Shown: positions 1-6,459, numbered from the stretch's first letter. The stretch is 7,998 nt of DNA from Cyanobacteria bacterium HKST-UBA02 (GCA_020431945.1 JAGQHH010000300.1:1-7998); one strand, 5' to 3'. Notes: generated by a model from the sequence alone, not told the origin. A program made the numbers and translations.

Positions 1-133
1 AGCCCGACGCCCTCCATACAAAAATGCCTGTCAGATCATTTTTTTTCCAAAAAACTTGATCTCAGAGTCATCTTTTCGTCTCGAGATGCCTCTCAGATCA
101 TCTTTTTTCCGAAAAACTTGACCTGTGAGTCAT
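1..133. repeat. Long direct repeat, copy A (continues to or past the left edge)
   Basis: These 133 bases match 2264-2396 without a visible mismatch. Identity stops abruptly after GAGTCAT at 133/2396. The left limit cannot be seen because the window begins here. Inside the repeat are two related units about 62 bp apart (from 24 and from 86), each starting ATGCCT[G/C]TCAGATCAT and containing a T-run, CC, A-run dyad. In the first unit (33-62) the arms AGATCA and TGATCT enclose TTTTTT-cc-AAAAAA. Both copies lie at the 3' side of minus-strand genes (propeller gene and response regulator). A terminator or 3'-UTR role is therefore possible, although the T/A tracts sit at the loop rather than after the stem. 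No transposase or att-type core is visible. Confidence 0.93.
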
Positions 134-1792
134 ATCACCACGCTCTAGCAAAAGCTGCTTGCCGAAATGTCTGAAACGATGCTCCAACATCTGAATGGCC
201 TCCGCCATCATGTCGAGTCTCTGGACCAAGCCCCTCTTAAAGTTCGAATCAGGCAGCTCGAGGAAAGGCGCGGGCTTCGAATTTAGATGAAGCCAGTATT
301 CCTCGATGACGGACCCTAGAACATTCTGAGGATCCGTGACTCCCTTAGCAAGATAATACTTCTCTATGTCAGTGAGGTCCCAAGTACAGTAAATACTCCT
401 AATCACGGAGTCTACATTGAACGACCCGCTGAAAAATGAGCTCAGGTCACTTCGTCTGCATGCTCTGATCCTGTTCTTGTCCAGTGGACTGAGCTTTCGA
501 TCGAACTCGGCGAAACACTCTTCTAGATTTTTAGGCGCGGCGCCATCCGACCATGGTGGAGCACCGACTCTGCCACCAGCAAACGGGCTCTTTCCGCAAG
601 AAATCGCATCTCTATCGATGGTGAAATACAAACCATTTCGCAGTCCGATTGACTCACCATCCGGCATAAACTCGGCGACGCTGCAACCATCTCTGTAACC
701 AAGATACTTTCCGCTAATCCCGTCGCAGAGCGCAATCGTTCCATGATTTCGAATCATCATCAGACCTCTATCTTGCGACCATAAAAATGAGAATCTTCCA
801 TTTTTTTCAGCTACGATAGACCTTGTCACTTTCCAATCAGTCGTCGAATATATATGAATGTTGTCGCGATCATTGAATGCCATTCGGGTCGTATCGGGAA
901 AAGTAATCTCTTCGGCCGGCCATGCACCGTCCGTCTTGATTGAACAAATAGTACCGAAACTGACTCCATCAAGGATCCTGACCTCGCCCCGCACGGCGTA
1001 GGCGAAATACTTGCCGTCAGGAGACCAGGCAAAACCGCCAATATCTTCTTTGAAGGTTCGAACTTCTCTCAATGATTCAGGATCAAAGATCTTGAGATAG
1101 TTCCGCCTCATCGGCTGCTCCGAACTGTCATCTTGACTGTTCAAAGTCTTGGCCGCGAGCAGTCGGCCGTCCGGAGACCAGTTCGCGGCAATCCAGATGT
1201 CCGTCCCCTTCGGACTCAGGTCCCTTCGCGTTCCGCTCTCAATGTCCAAAATGGCCATTTGATCTGTCATACAGATCGCCAGTCTAGTGCTGTCTGGAGA
1301 CCACGAAACGTCAAAAATTCTATCGAAGCATCCCTTGCAATTACGTCGACCGGTTGTTGAGTCGTAGACAGCAGCATCATAGCCCCAATTAGTGAAAAGC
1401 TTGCCGTTCGGCGACCAGCGTACAAGGAAACGACCTGGCAAACTGGCTATAACAGATAAATCGCGGGCATCTCGCAATGTAGTCGGAGCGCCATTGCCAT
1501 CAAAGTTGAGCTCGACAATTCGAGTTCCATCCGGTGACCAGTATGGTTCGCCATCAAGCTGATCCGCAATCTTCTGGTAAGGGGACTCCCCATCCTCGAT
1601 CCACGCAAGGTCACTGGCAACCGTTCGCCCATCAACAGGTCCCTGACGCCATGCTAAGTAAGCTATCAGTCCCAGCCAGCAGCTAGCGAATATAAGACAA
1701 ACGGAAACTGCAAATCGCAGATTACGGGTCAGAATGGCTGGATGGGTCATAGAAGAATACGCCTCATGGAACCCATCATACTGGAGGATCAT
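98..1792 (-). CDS. Membrane-anchored WD40/TolB-like beta-propeller protein with DUF6794-like C-terminus
   Basis: The product is 564 aa. A single hydrophobic segment at about residues 27-47, preceded by basic residues, suggests a signal anchor with the rest outside the cytoplasm. Propeller-blade motifs follow: WSPDG at 85 and 205 and 256, WSPNG at 126, WSPDS at 164 and a degenerate WSQD at 338. They lie about 40-50 residues apart, as in WD40/PD40 (TolB-like) proteins, which usually serve as binding platforms. Residues about 421-507 (LEECFAEFDRKLSP, then DL, then a WDL and a YW-x-HL block) resemble my recollection of DUF6794, a domain of unknown function; this is less certain than the propeller. 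No catalytic motif is seen. The ATG at 1792 has AGAGG directly against it, too close to act as a normal ribosome-binding site. The ATG at 1750 (residue 15) has GAGG 11 nt upstream and is a realistic alternative. The last 11 codons and the stop lie in the direct repeat, so the native C-terminus may have been replaced. Confidence 0.85.
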   Translation of the reverse strand: MILQYDGFHEAYSSMTHPAILTRNLRFAVSVCLIFASCWLGLIAYLAWRQGPVDGRTVASDLAWIEDGESPYQKIADQLDGEPYWSPDGTRIVELNFDGNGAPTTLRDARDLSVIASLPGRFLVRWSPNGKLFTNWGYDAAVYDSTTGRRNCKGCFDRIFDVSWSPDSTRLAICMTDQMAILDIESGTRRDLSPKGTDIWIAANWSPDGRLLAAKTLNSQDDSSEQPMRRNYLKIFDPESLREVRTFKEDIGGFAWSPDGKYFAYAVRGEVRILDGVSFGTICSIKTDGAWPAEEITFPDTTRMAFNDRDNIHIYSTTDWKVTRSIVAEKNGRFSFLWSQDRGLMMIRNHGTIALCDGISGKYLGYRDGCSVAEFMPDGESIGLRNGLYFTIDRDAISCGKSPFAGGRVGAPPWSDGAAPKNLEECFAEFDRKLSPLDKNRIRACRRSDLSSFFSGSFNVDSVIRSIYCTWDLTDIEKYYLAKGVTDPQNVLGSVIEEYWLHLNSKPAPFLELPDSNFKRGLVQRLDMMAEAIQMLEHRFRHFGKQLLLERGDMTHRSSFSEKR

Positions 1793-1858
1793 CCTCTGCC
1801 GACATTAAACCGGGGAAACCCTGTATCCCGCACTCCGTCGCGGCGCTAGGATCGATAC

Positions 1859-2257
1859 ATGCAAATCATTTCAAATGAATACAAAGCAGCCTTTTCCCTG
1901 CTATTCCTTGCGGCTATGGCAGGTCCCGGTAGCATTCTTGACTCGAAGTATCCTTTTTCTAGAGTGTCTCGGCTGGCCGGATATCCGATTTTCCAAACTA
2001 TGATGACAATCGAAGAAACAATGACACCCCGGATGACGATTGAAGGAATGGAAGCCCTGCTGGAAGACCGGAGTAGGGCTTTATCTCTCGTCAAAAAGAT
2101 AAATGTGATTAACGGGCGCAAGCACTTTCTGGAAATCACTATGAAAGATGGAAAGACCTACTGGGTCGATGTGCCGATCGACAAACGAGAAAAGGTGTAT
2201 TTTCAAATTGTGAATCTCAATTTAGAAGGGTCATGGATAAGTTACTGTGCTGGATAA
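1859..2257 (+). CDS. Hypothetical 132-aa protein, possibly exported
   Basis: I do not recognise this protein. The ATG at 1859 has AGGA about 7 nt upstream. The N-terminus has a short hydrophobic stretch (about residues 10-22, AFSLLFLAAMAG) that could be a weak signal peptide or anchor. From about residue 60 the sequence looks like a small mixed alpha/beta domain: a helix (MTIEGMEALLEDRSRALSLV) followed by strand-like segments around HFLEITMKDG, YWVDVP and VYFQIVNLNL. It is divergent from the propeller gene across a 66-bp spacer, and both lie between the long direct repeats. It ends 6 bp before the second repeat. Base composition is more A+T-rich than the two-component genes. A role linked to the propeller protein is only a guess from position. 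Confidence 0.65.
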   Translation: MQIISNEYKAAFSLLFLAAMAGPGSILDSKYPFSRVSRLAGYPIFQTMMTIEETMTPRMTIEGMEALLEDRSRALSLVKKINVINGRKHFLEITMKDGKTYWVDVPIDKREKVYFQIVNLNLEGSWISYCAG

Positions 2258-2263
2258 TTCAGC

Positions 2264-2396
2264 AGCCCGACGCCCTCCATACAAAAATGCCTGTCAGATC
2301 ATTTTTTTTCCAAAAAACTTGATCTCAGAGTCATCTTTTCGTCTCGAGATGCCTCTCAGATCATCTTTTTTCCGAAAAACTTGACCTGTGAGTCAT
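2264..2396. repeat. Long direct repeat, copy B
   Basis: This is the identical partner of 1-133, in the same orientation, 2263 bp away. It starts 6 bp after the stop of the 132-aa gene and ends 45 bp downstream of the response-regulator stop (minus strand). Its two AT-cored dyads would be the first structured sequence met by transcription leaving the response regulator, so it may act as that gene's terminator. Because the copies are direct and identical, recombination between them would delete the propeller gene and the 132-aa gene and leave one copy behind the regulator. Confidence 0.93.
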
Positions 2397-2441
2397 CTCG
2401 CCAGGTTGCCATCTCGAGCTAATCCGCCGGGAGCAAAAGCG

Positions 2442-3122
2442 CTACGGCTGGCGGAGTCGATAGCCCACGCGAGCGACGTTCTCGATGATCGAAGCGGACT
2501 TGGAGTCGCCGTCGTCGACGACTTTGCGAATGCGGCTGATCGCCATGCGCACTCCATCGGGTGTTGCGTCGGAGTCATAGTGCCAGACCCGGGCAAGCAA
2601 GGTATCGACGCTGAAAATCTCGGTGGGATGCCGCATCAAGAACTCCAGTAAGGCGAAGTCTCTGGGCAGGAGGCGTAGCTCTTTCTCCCCGCGGGTGATC
2701 CGGAAGCGCACCGGATCCAACACCAGATCTCCGCATGTCAGCGCATCCGAGCTGATTTGCCTGGGTCGCCGCAAGAGCGAGCGGATTCTTGCCGCTAGCT
2801 CACGAACATCGAAAGGCTTGGTCACATAGTCGTCAGCACCGGAATCGAGACCTTGTTCTTTCTCGGCGATGGCGCCCTTGCCGGTGAGCATCACCACCGG
2901 GGCACTGCCCCCGGCGGACCGATAATTCTTGAGGATGTCCAGCCCGCTCATGCCCGGAAGCTGCCAGTCCAGGATAATGACATCGTAGTCGTTCATCCTC
3001 AGACTCTCCATAGCCTCCAGCCCGTCGACGAAACTCTCGACGGTGTGGCGCTCGGCGCTGAGCCCGTCGCTCACCAGCAGAGCCATATCCTCGTTGTCTT
3101 CGACCAGTAGAATCTTCGCCAT
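2442..3122 (-). CDS. OmpR/PhoB-family response regulator
   Basis: The product is 226 aa, a normal length for the family. The receiver domain (about 1-120) has acidic residues E8 and D9, phospho-acceptor D52 (in DVIILDWQLPG), T80 (LTGKG) and K102 (VTKPFD). These are the full set expected for phosphorylation and switching. The C-terminal winged-helix DNA-binding domain (about 130-223) contains LLPRDFALLEFLMRHP, the VDTLLARVW segment and the terminal VGYRL wing. It is a cytoplasmic transcription factor controlled by phosphorylation. The start is the ATG at 3122, where the receiver begins with MAKILLVEDN. The open frame runs on upstream into sequence without receiver features, and no strong ribosome-binding site is visible. 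It is divergent from the histidine kinase at 3358, its probable partner; most such pairs are co-transcribed, so divergence is mildly unusual. The direct repeat follows its 3' end. Confidence 0.95.
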   Translation of the reverse strand: MAKILLVEDNEDMALLVSDGLSAERHTVESFVDGLEAMESLRMNDYDVIILDWQLPGMSGLDILKNYRSAGGSAPVVMLTGKGAIAEKEQGLDSGADDYVTKPFDVRELAARIRSLLRRPRQISSDALTCGDLVLDPVRFRITRGEKELRLLPRDFALLEFLMRHPTEIFSVDTLLARVWHYDSDATPDGVRMAISRIRKVVDDGDSKSASIIENVARVGYRLRQP

Positions 3123-3357
3123 GTCTATATAGGAACACCGGAATGAACGCTGCACTATTAAAACAAATCGGACCGATTCTTGACAATGCCGTATTGTCGT
3201 GACGCCTCTGGAGGGCACAGCCTCGGCTCCGCCGGATCGGTCCGAAGGCTCCGCCGGTCTTTCAGACAACTCCGCCCGGTTTGACGTGACTGCCCCGAAA
3301 GCTCCGCCGGATCGCCCGGACGGTTTTGCCAGACGGGGTCTCGGGGATAACAAGGAC
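3123..3357. promoter_or_regulatory. Divergent spacer between response regulator and kinase
   Basis: This 235-bp gap must hold the promoters of both two-component genes. A 17-bp dyad, GACAAT-gccgt-ATTGTC, lies at 3182-3198, about 60 bp upstream of the regulator start. It has the size and symmetry of an operator. A TTGACA (3180-3185) overlaps the dyad on the plus strand, but no good -10 hexamer stands at the proper distance. The half nearest the kinase is occupied by GC-rich CTCCGCC repeats. Autoregulation by the response regulator is an inference; OmpR-type regulators more often bind direct repeats than dyads. Confidence 0.4.
3226..3320. repeat. CTCCGCC short-repeat cluster upstream of kinase
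   Basis: Four related copies of GCTCCGCCGG occur: 3226 (GCTCCGCCGGATCG), 3248 (GCTCCGCCGGT), 3269 (ACTCCGCCCGGT) and 3301 (GCTCCGCCGGATCGC). Spacing is irregular, about 20-32 bp, which suggests dispersed short repeats rather than a tandem array. Similar CTCCGCC copies form a second cluster at 6744-6808. If read in frame from the GTG at 3199, the repeats would encode a Pro/Asp/Arg-rich low-complexity leader. I treat the region as noncoding. Confidence 0.6.
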
Positions 3358-5166
3358 ATGCGCTTATCTCTGACAGCCAAGGTTCTTCTTTTTGTGATCG
3401 TGCCCCTGGTGGCGCAGATGATCCTGCTGGCGTTTCTTGCAAATCTGGAGAACAGCGCTGAAAAGGCTCTGGAAGCTTCGGTGAGGCACCGGCGAATCGC
3501 CGATGGTATCAACGACATCACCAGCGAGATCTTCGAGCTGCACAAGCTCTATCGCTCTGCCGCCGACATGGAGAAGCTCTCCATGGACAACGAGATCAGC
3601 AAGAGACATTTCGAAAAGCTGAGGAGCGATTTCGTCTCCCTGAAAAAACTCGCCCGGGCGCAACCGGAAGTCCTCGACGCCGTTTTGAAATCGGAGAAAG
3701 CCGTCAACGATACCATCACCGCTTTTCGCTCCATCCAGCTGGATCTGATGGCGCTGCATCCTCCCATAGGAAGCGCGGATCGATTCAATCTGGTGCGAAA
3801 ATTCCGCAGAACCGCGAGGCAGGACGAAGTATTCCAGAATCTCATACAGGTGGGCATGGAGCAGAGACGGCTGTCGGAAGAGGCTCCCGAAGAGCAGGCG
3901 ATTTTCCGGCAGCATGCTTATTCGGTCATGCTCGGCATGGGCGTCCTCAATCTATGTATTGGTATCATGCTCTCCCTCTTTCTCACCCGGGGAATCACCA
4001 CCAGGCTGAAGAAAGTGAACGAGAATACATTCAAGCTGGCGAGCGGGCTGCCGCTCAACAAGATGATCGAAGGGGGCGATGAGATTGCCCAGCTCGATCA
4101 GGTTTTTCACAAGATGGCTGCCGAGATGAAGGAAGCCGCCCGCAAACAATCGGCGATGATCGACAATGCCCGGGATTTCATCTGCACTCTCGATGACCAG
4201 GGTCGCTTCATCGCCGCCAACCCGGCATCGCAAGAGCTGTTCAATACTCCGCCCGAAGACCTGCTTGGAAAACACTTCATCGATCTGGTGGCAGAAAACG
4301 ACGCCTCGCGAGCATTCGGTTTCCTGGAAGAATTGAAAGCCGAGGGGAATCCGGCTCCTCTCGACCTCGAGATGAAGACCAGCACCGGCGAAACCATCGA
4401 GACTCTCTGGTCGGCCCACTGGTCCCAGGAGGAGGGCTCGCTGTTCTGCGTCATCCACGATACCACCGAGAGACGCCGGGCGGAGAAGCTGAAACAAGAA
4501 GTGATGGCAATGATCACTCATGATCTGCGCACCCCACTGTCGGTGGTATCGAATGTGCTGACCATGCTCGAAGACGGAGTGCACGGGGACCTGGCTGAGA
4601 AAGGTCGCCGGTATGTCATAATGGCGCGACGAAACGCGGACAGAATGATAAGCCTGGTGAATGATCTACTAGATGTAGAAAAGATCAAATCGGGAATGGT
4701 GACACTCGACATCGGCACCGTCGAGCTCGACGAATCCTTCGAGGAATGCGAAGCCATCTGCGCCGGCTATGCCGAAGAGCAGAAGGTCGAGCTCGTTTTC
4801 AAGCCGAGTGGTATCACGATTCAAGCCGACGGCAAGAGACTGGATCGAGTTCTCGCCAATCTGGTATCGAATGCCATCAAGTTTTCGCCCGAAGGAAAAA
4901 CAGTGACTGTCTCAGCCGAATTAAATGCTGACTCGGTCCATATAAAGGTAGAAGACGAAGGACCGGGCATTCCCGAAGACATGCGCGAAAGCGTGTTCGA
5001 GCGCTTTCAGCAGGTGAGCGGCGCGGCTACTGCCGGCAAGGGCGGCTCCGGTCTCGGTCTGGCGATCTGCAAAGGAATCGTCGAGTTGCACGGCGGCAAG
5101 ATCTGGGTGGAAGGCAAAAGCACCGGAAGCATGTTTGTCTTCAGCTTGCCTGTGAGCTCGTTATAA
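3358..5166 (+). CDS. Membrane sensor histidine kinase (HAMP-PAS-HisKA-HATPase)
   Basis: The product is 602 aa. Transmembrane segment 1 spans about residues 7-30 and segment 2 about 188-208. Between them is a mostly helical, charged region of about 155 residues, probably an extracytoplasmic four-helix sensor. A HAMP linker (about 209-260), a PAS domain (about 265-380; MIDNARDFICTLDDQGRFIA) and the kinase core follow. The H-box MAMITHDLRTPLS has phospho-acceptor H388. The ATPase has the N-box NLVSNAIKF (from N501), the G1 box DEGPGIP (D533), the F-box VFERFQQV and the G2 box GGSGLGLAICKG (from 562). All catalytic motifs are intact. The ATG at 3358 is chosen because AAGGA lies just upstream and the first membrane segment follows directly. 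The frame is open back to a GTG at 3199, but that start has no ribosome-binding site and would add 53 low-complexity residues. The divergent response regulator is the likely phosphorylation target. The signal sensed cannot be told. Confidence 0.95.
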   Translation: MRLSLTAKVLLFVIVPLVAQMILLAFLANLENSAEKALEASVRHRRIADGINDITSEIFELHKLYRSAADMEKLSMDNEISKRHFEKLRSDFVSLKKLARAQPEVLDAVLKSEKAVNDTITAFRSIQLDLMALHPPIGSADRFNLVRKFRRTARQDEVFQNLIQVGMEQRRLSEEAPEEQAIFRQHAYSVMLGMGVLNLCIGIMLSLFLTRGITTRLKKVNENTFKLASGLPLNKMIEGGDEIAQLDQVFHKMAAEMKEAARKQSAMIDNARDFICTLDDQGRFIAANPASQELFNTPPEDLLGKHFIDLVAENDASRAFGFLEELKAEGNPAPLDLEMKTSTGETIETLWSAHWSQEEGSLFCVIHDTTERRRAEKLKQEVMAMITHDLRTPLSVVSNVLTMLEDGVHGDLAEKGRRYVIMARRNADRMISLVNDLLDVEKIKSGMVTLDIGTVELDESFEECEAICAGYAEEQKVELVFKPSGITIQADGKRLDRVLANLVSNAIKFSPEGKTVTVSAELNADSVHIKVEDEGPGIPEDMRESVFERFQQVSGAATAGKGGSGLGLAICKGIVELHGGKIWVEGKSTGSMFVFSLPVSSL

Positions 5167-5221
5167 GTCCGTTATATCGCCAATACACTTTCGTTATGGT
5201 TCCAAACTATTGTGGAGTTGT

Positions 5222-5252
5222 GCTCCGGAAGCCGGGTCCCCACGAGCGGAGC
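5222..5252 (+). terminator. Weak candidate terminator after the kinase
   Basis: The arms GCTCCG (5222-5227) and CGGAGC (5247-5252) are perfectly complementary across a 19-nt loop. A pyrimidine-rich stretch (TTTCTTCTTCT, from about 5265) follows after a gap. The stem is short and the loop long, and the T-rich tract does not adjoin the stem, so a terminator role is doubtful. It sits between the kinase and the PGDK-repeat gene. The two could still be co-transcribed. Confidence 0.2.
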
Positions 5253-5289
5253 CAAGACTACCTGTTTCTTCTTCTGTGAGGTGTCACAA

Positions 5290-6033
5290 ATGTACGACTC
5301 AACATCCCAGACAAAATGTATTGATTCAACCGGTTCCGGCGGCATTCTCAAATGCGGCGGTGAGCAGATGGCAGTCGATGCCTGGAGAAGCATTTCGGAT
5401 CTCAATGGAAGCACCGCACAGAGGGATCGGATCCTTACCAACGACTCATTGACGATTCCGCCCCTATATAGTGAAGGAACAGCCGGAAACACCGTAGGCT
5501 CCGGACGGAACGGGCACGACCAGGTGCCGAGCAATACCGAAGACGGCGCCGGTGATCCAGGGAAGAAGCCCGGATCCGAAATCGACCCGGGTCATAACCC
5601 CAGGCTGCCCTGCAAACCAATCGACAAACCTGGTGATAAACCTGGTGATAAACCTGGTGATAAACCGGGAGACAAACCGGGTCCCACGGATCAAGACCGC
5701 TGCCCGCCGCCCAAACCGCTTCCTCCCAAACCCTTCGGACATCCCAAGCCCGGAGAAGTCAAACCCAAACCCCTCGACGGTGCTGCGACTGAAGCCGGTG
5801 AAGAACAATCCTTCGAGCCTACAGAAGGCCTGGAGCCCAAACCCGGACCGGGAAAGATCGAAGCCCTGCAAGGCGGAAAGAAACCCGAAGGCGAAGCACC
5901 CAACAGCTCCATCAAGCAGGACATTCTCGAACAGCTACGCAATGCCCCCGGAGGCGACCAGCTGAGCGATCAGGAGCTCAAACAGCAGTTCAGCGAGATG
6001 CTCAGACAGATGCTTCACGAGAACGAACAATAG
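5290..6033 (+). CDS. Low-complexity Pro/Gly/Lys/Asp-rich protein with PGDK repeats
   Basis: The product is 247 aa of unknown function. The ATG at 5290 is preceded by GAGGTG with 7-nt spacing. An upstream in-frame GTG at 5212 lacks such a site. The N-terminal part (1-70) is polar with two cysteines (C10, C22) and has no signal peptide or membrane span. Residues 114-129 are four PGDK tetrapeptides. Beyond them is a long proline- and lysine-rich region (PPPKPLPPKP, GEVKPKP, EPKPGPGK) that is probably disordered. The last 40 or so residues, from SSIKQDILEQL to SEMLRQML, look like two amphipathic helices and could be a docking or oligomerisation module. It lies 123 bp behind the kinase on the same strand. 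Similar tracts occur in periplasm- or wall-spanning proteins, but no export signal is seen here. Confidence 0.8.
   Translation: MYDSTSQTKCIDSTGSGGILKCGGEQMAVDAWRSISDLNGSTAQRDRILTNDSLTIPPLYSEGTAGNTVGSGRNGHDQVPSNTEDGAGDPGKKPGSEIDPGHNPRLPCKPIDKPGDKPGDKPGDKPGDKPGPTDQDRCPPPKPLPPKPFGHPKPGEVKPKPLDGAATEAGEEQSFEPTEGLEPKPGPGKIEALQGGKKPEGEAPNSSIKQDILEQLRNAPGGDQLSDQELKQQFSEMLRQMLHENEQ
5629..5676 (+). repeat. 12-bp in-frame tandem repeat coding PGDK
   Basis: CCTGGTGATAAA is repeated three times without change (5629-5664). A fourth unit, CCGGGAGACAAA (5665-5676), differs only at synonymous positions. The unit is a multiple of three, so copy-number changes would lengthen or shorten the protein without a frameshift. 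The three identical copies point to recent expansion, while the diverged fourth is older and keeps the protein sequence. Confidence 0.9.
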
Positions 6034-6071
6034 ACAGACAAATAGTCTTGCTGGCCACGCCGCTCCAAGGA

Positions 6072-6096
6072 AGAGTCCCCCGTAAAGGGGGTCTCT
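6072..6096 (+). terminator. Strong hairpin after PGDK-repeat gene, candidate terminator
   Basis: AGAGTCCCCC (6072-6081) pairs with GGGGGTCTCT (6087-6096) around the 5-nt loop GTAAA: nine base pairs with one T-T mismatch. It begins 38 nt after the stop at 6033. The following sequence is C/T-rich (the octamer repeats) rather than a pure T-run, so intrinsic termination is plausible but not classical. Confidence 0.55.
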
Positions 6097-6168
6097 CCTG
6101 CTTGCCTGCTTTCCTGCTTTCCTGCTTTCCTGCTTTCCTGCTTTCGAGCCTTTCCTGCTTAAAGTATG
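6096..6168. repeat. 8-bp tandem repeat (TCCTGCTT)
   Basis: Seven contiguous 8-bp units run from 6096 to 6151: TCCTGCTT six times, with the second unit GCCTGCTT. A degenerate unit (TCGAGCCT) and a last TTCCTGCTT end at 6168. The first unit overlaps the base of the preceding hairpin. An 8-bp unit is not a multiple of three, and I see no convincing gene through it. The tract is a pure pyrimidine/G microsatellite of the kind prone to slippage. Confidence 0.92.
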
Positions 6169-6212
6169 GACATGAACAAAACCCGCAAAGACAGCCGGAT
6201 ACGGGCTCTAAG

Positions 6213-6233
6213 ATCTTAATCGCGGCTTAAGAT
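6213..6233. promoter_or_regulatory. Perfect 7-bp dyad upstream of first microprotein gene
   Basis: ATCTTAA (6213-6219) and TTAAGAT (6227-6233) are exact inverted repeats with a 7-bp spacer, 64 bp upstream of the microprotein ATG at 6298. It could be an operator half-site pair or a small RNA hairpin. Nothing else in 6169-6297 looks like a gene, and no convincing -35/-10 pair was found. Confidence 0.35.
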
Positions 6234-6297
6234 TCTGAGCGCCTAACTTCTCGAACCTGAGGGTATTTGACTCATTAGAAGGATAGAGGTACGCAGA

Positions 6298-6405
6298 ATG
6301 TTGATCGGAATACTCGTTGTTACTCTCATGACCACCGCCGCAGTAGTAGTAAATGACTACACTCCCTGGGGTGGTCCGGAATTCGTCGATACCGAAAGAG
6401 AATAA
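6298..6405 (+). CDS. 35-aa single-span membrane microprotein (NDYTxWGG family)
   Basis: The ATG at 6298 has AGAGGT 7 nt upstream. The peptide has a hydrophobic segment of about 18 residues (IGILVVTLMTTAAVVV), then N-D-Y-T-P-W-G-G at 19-26, then a charged tail ending DTERE. The strongest evidence that it is real is the second gene at 6462-6554 on the other strand. The two peptides match at 16 of the first 26 positions, including G4, L6-V7-V8-T9 and N-D-Y-T and W-G-G, while many codons differ only at third positions. This is the signature of selection on protein sequence. The sequence around the ribosome-binding site is also shared (AGAGGTACGCAGAATG against AGAGGAACGAAGAATG). Function is unknown. 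Candidates are a small membrane-complex subunit, a hydrophobic toxin or a signalling peptide. Confidence 0.8.
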   Translation: MLIGILVVTLMTTAAVVVNDYTPWGGPEFVDTERE

Positions 6406-6437
6406 GCGAGTCGGAAAAGAACTAACCGACCATCGAA

Positions 6438-6459
6438 TCCGGCGTCTTAGCAAGCCGGA
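6438..6459. terminator. Dyad between convergent microprotein genes, possible shared terminator
   Basis: TCCGGC (6438-6443) and GCCGGA (6454-6459) are perfect inverted repeats around a 10-nt spacer. An alternative fold adds CTT/AAG pairing inside it. It lies in the 56-bp gap between the two convergent stop codons, where a bidirectional terminator would be expected. No T-run follows on either strand, so this is tentative. Confidence 0.35.

Noticed and set aside
3199..3357. GTG-initiated N-terminal extension of the histidine kinase
   Set aside because: No ribosome-binding site precedes 3199. The added residues are low complexity from CTCCGCC repeats, and the ATG at 3358 has AAGGA and leads directly into the membrane segment.
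3123..3545. Upstream extension of the response regulator frame
   Set aside because: The receiver domain begins exactly at the ATG at 3122. The upstream translation has no domain features and overlaps the divergent kinase.
3952..4584. 210-aa minus-strand reading frame inside the kinase gene
   Set aside because: It is antisense to the HAMP-PAS region of an intact kinase and has no domain or start signal of its own.
5464..5871. 135-aa minus-strand frame opposite the PGDK repeats
   Set aside because: Its repeated RFITRFITRF pattern is just the reverse reading of the 12-bp repeat. The plus frame shows synonymous variation between units.
6096..6168. CRISPR-like array
   Set aside because: The units are 8 bp and directly adjacent with no spacers, so it is a simple tandem repeat.
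6048..6230. 60-aa plus-strand reading frame through the octamer repeats
   Set aside because: Its apparent hydrophobic segment comes entirely from the 8-bp repeat read in frame, and no ribosome-binding site is present.
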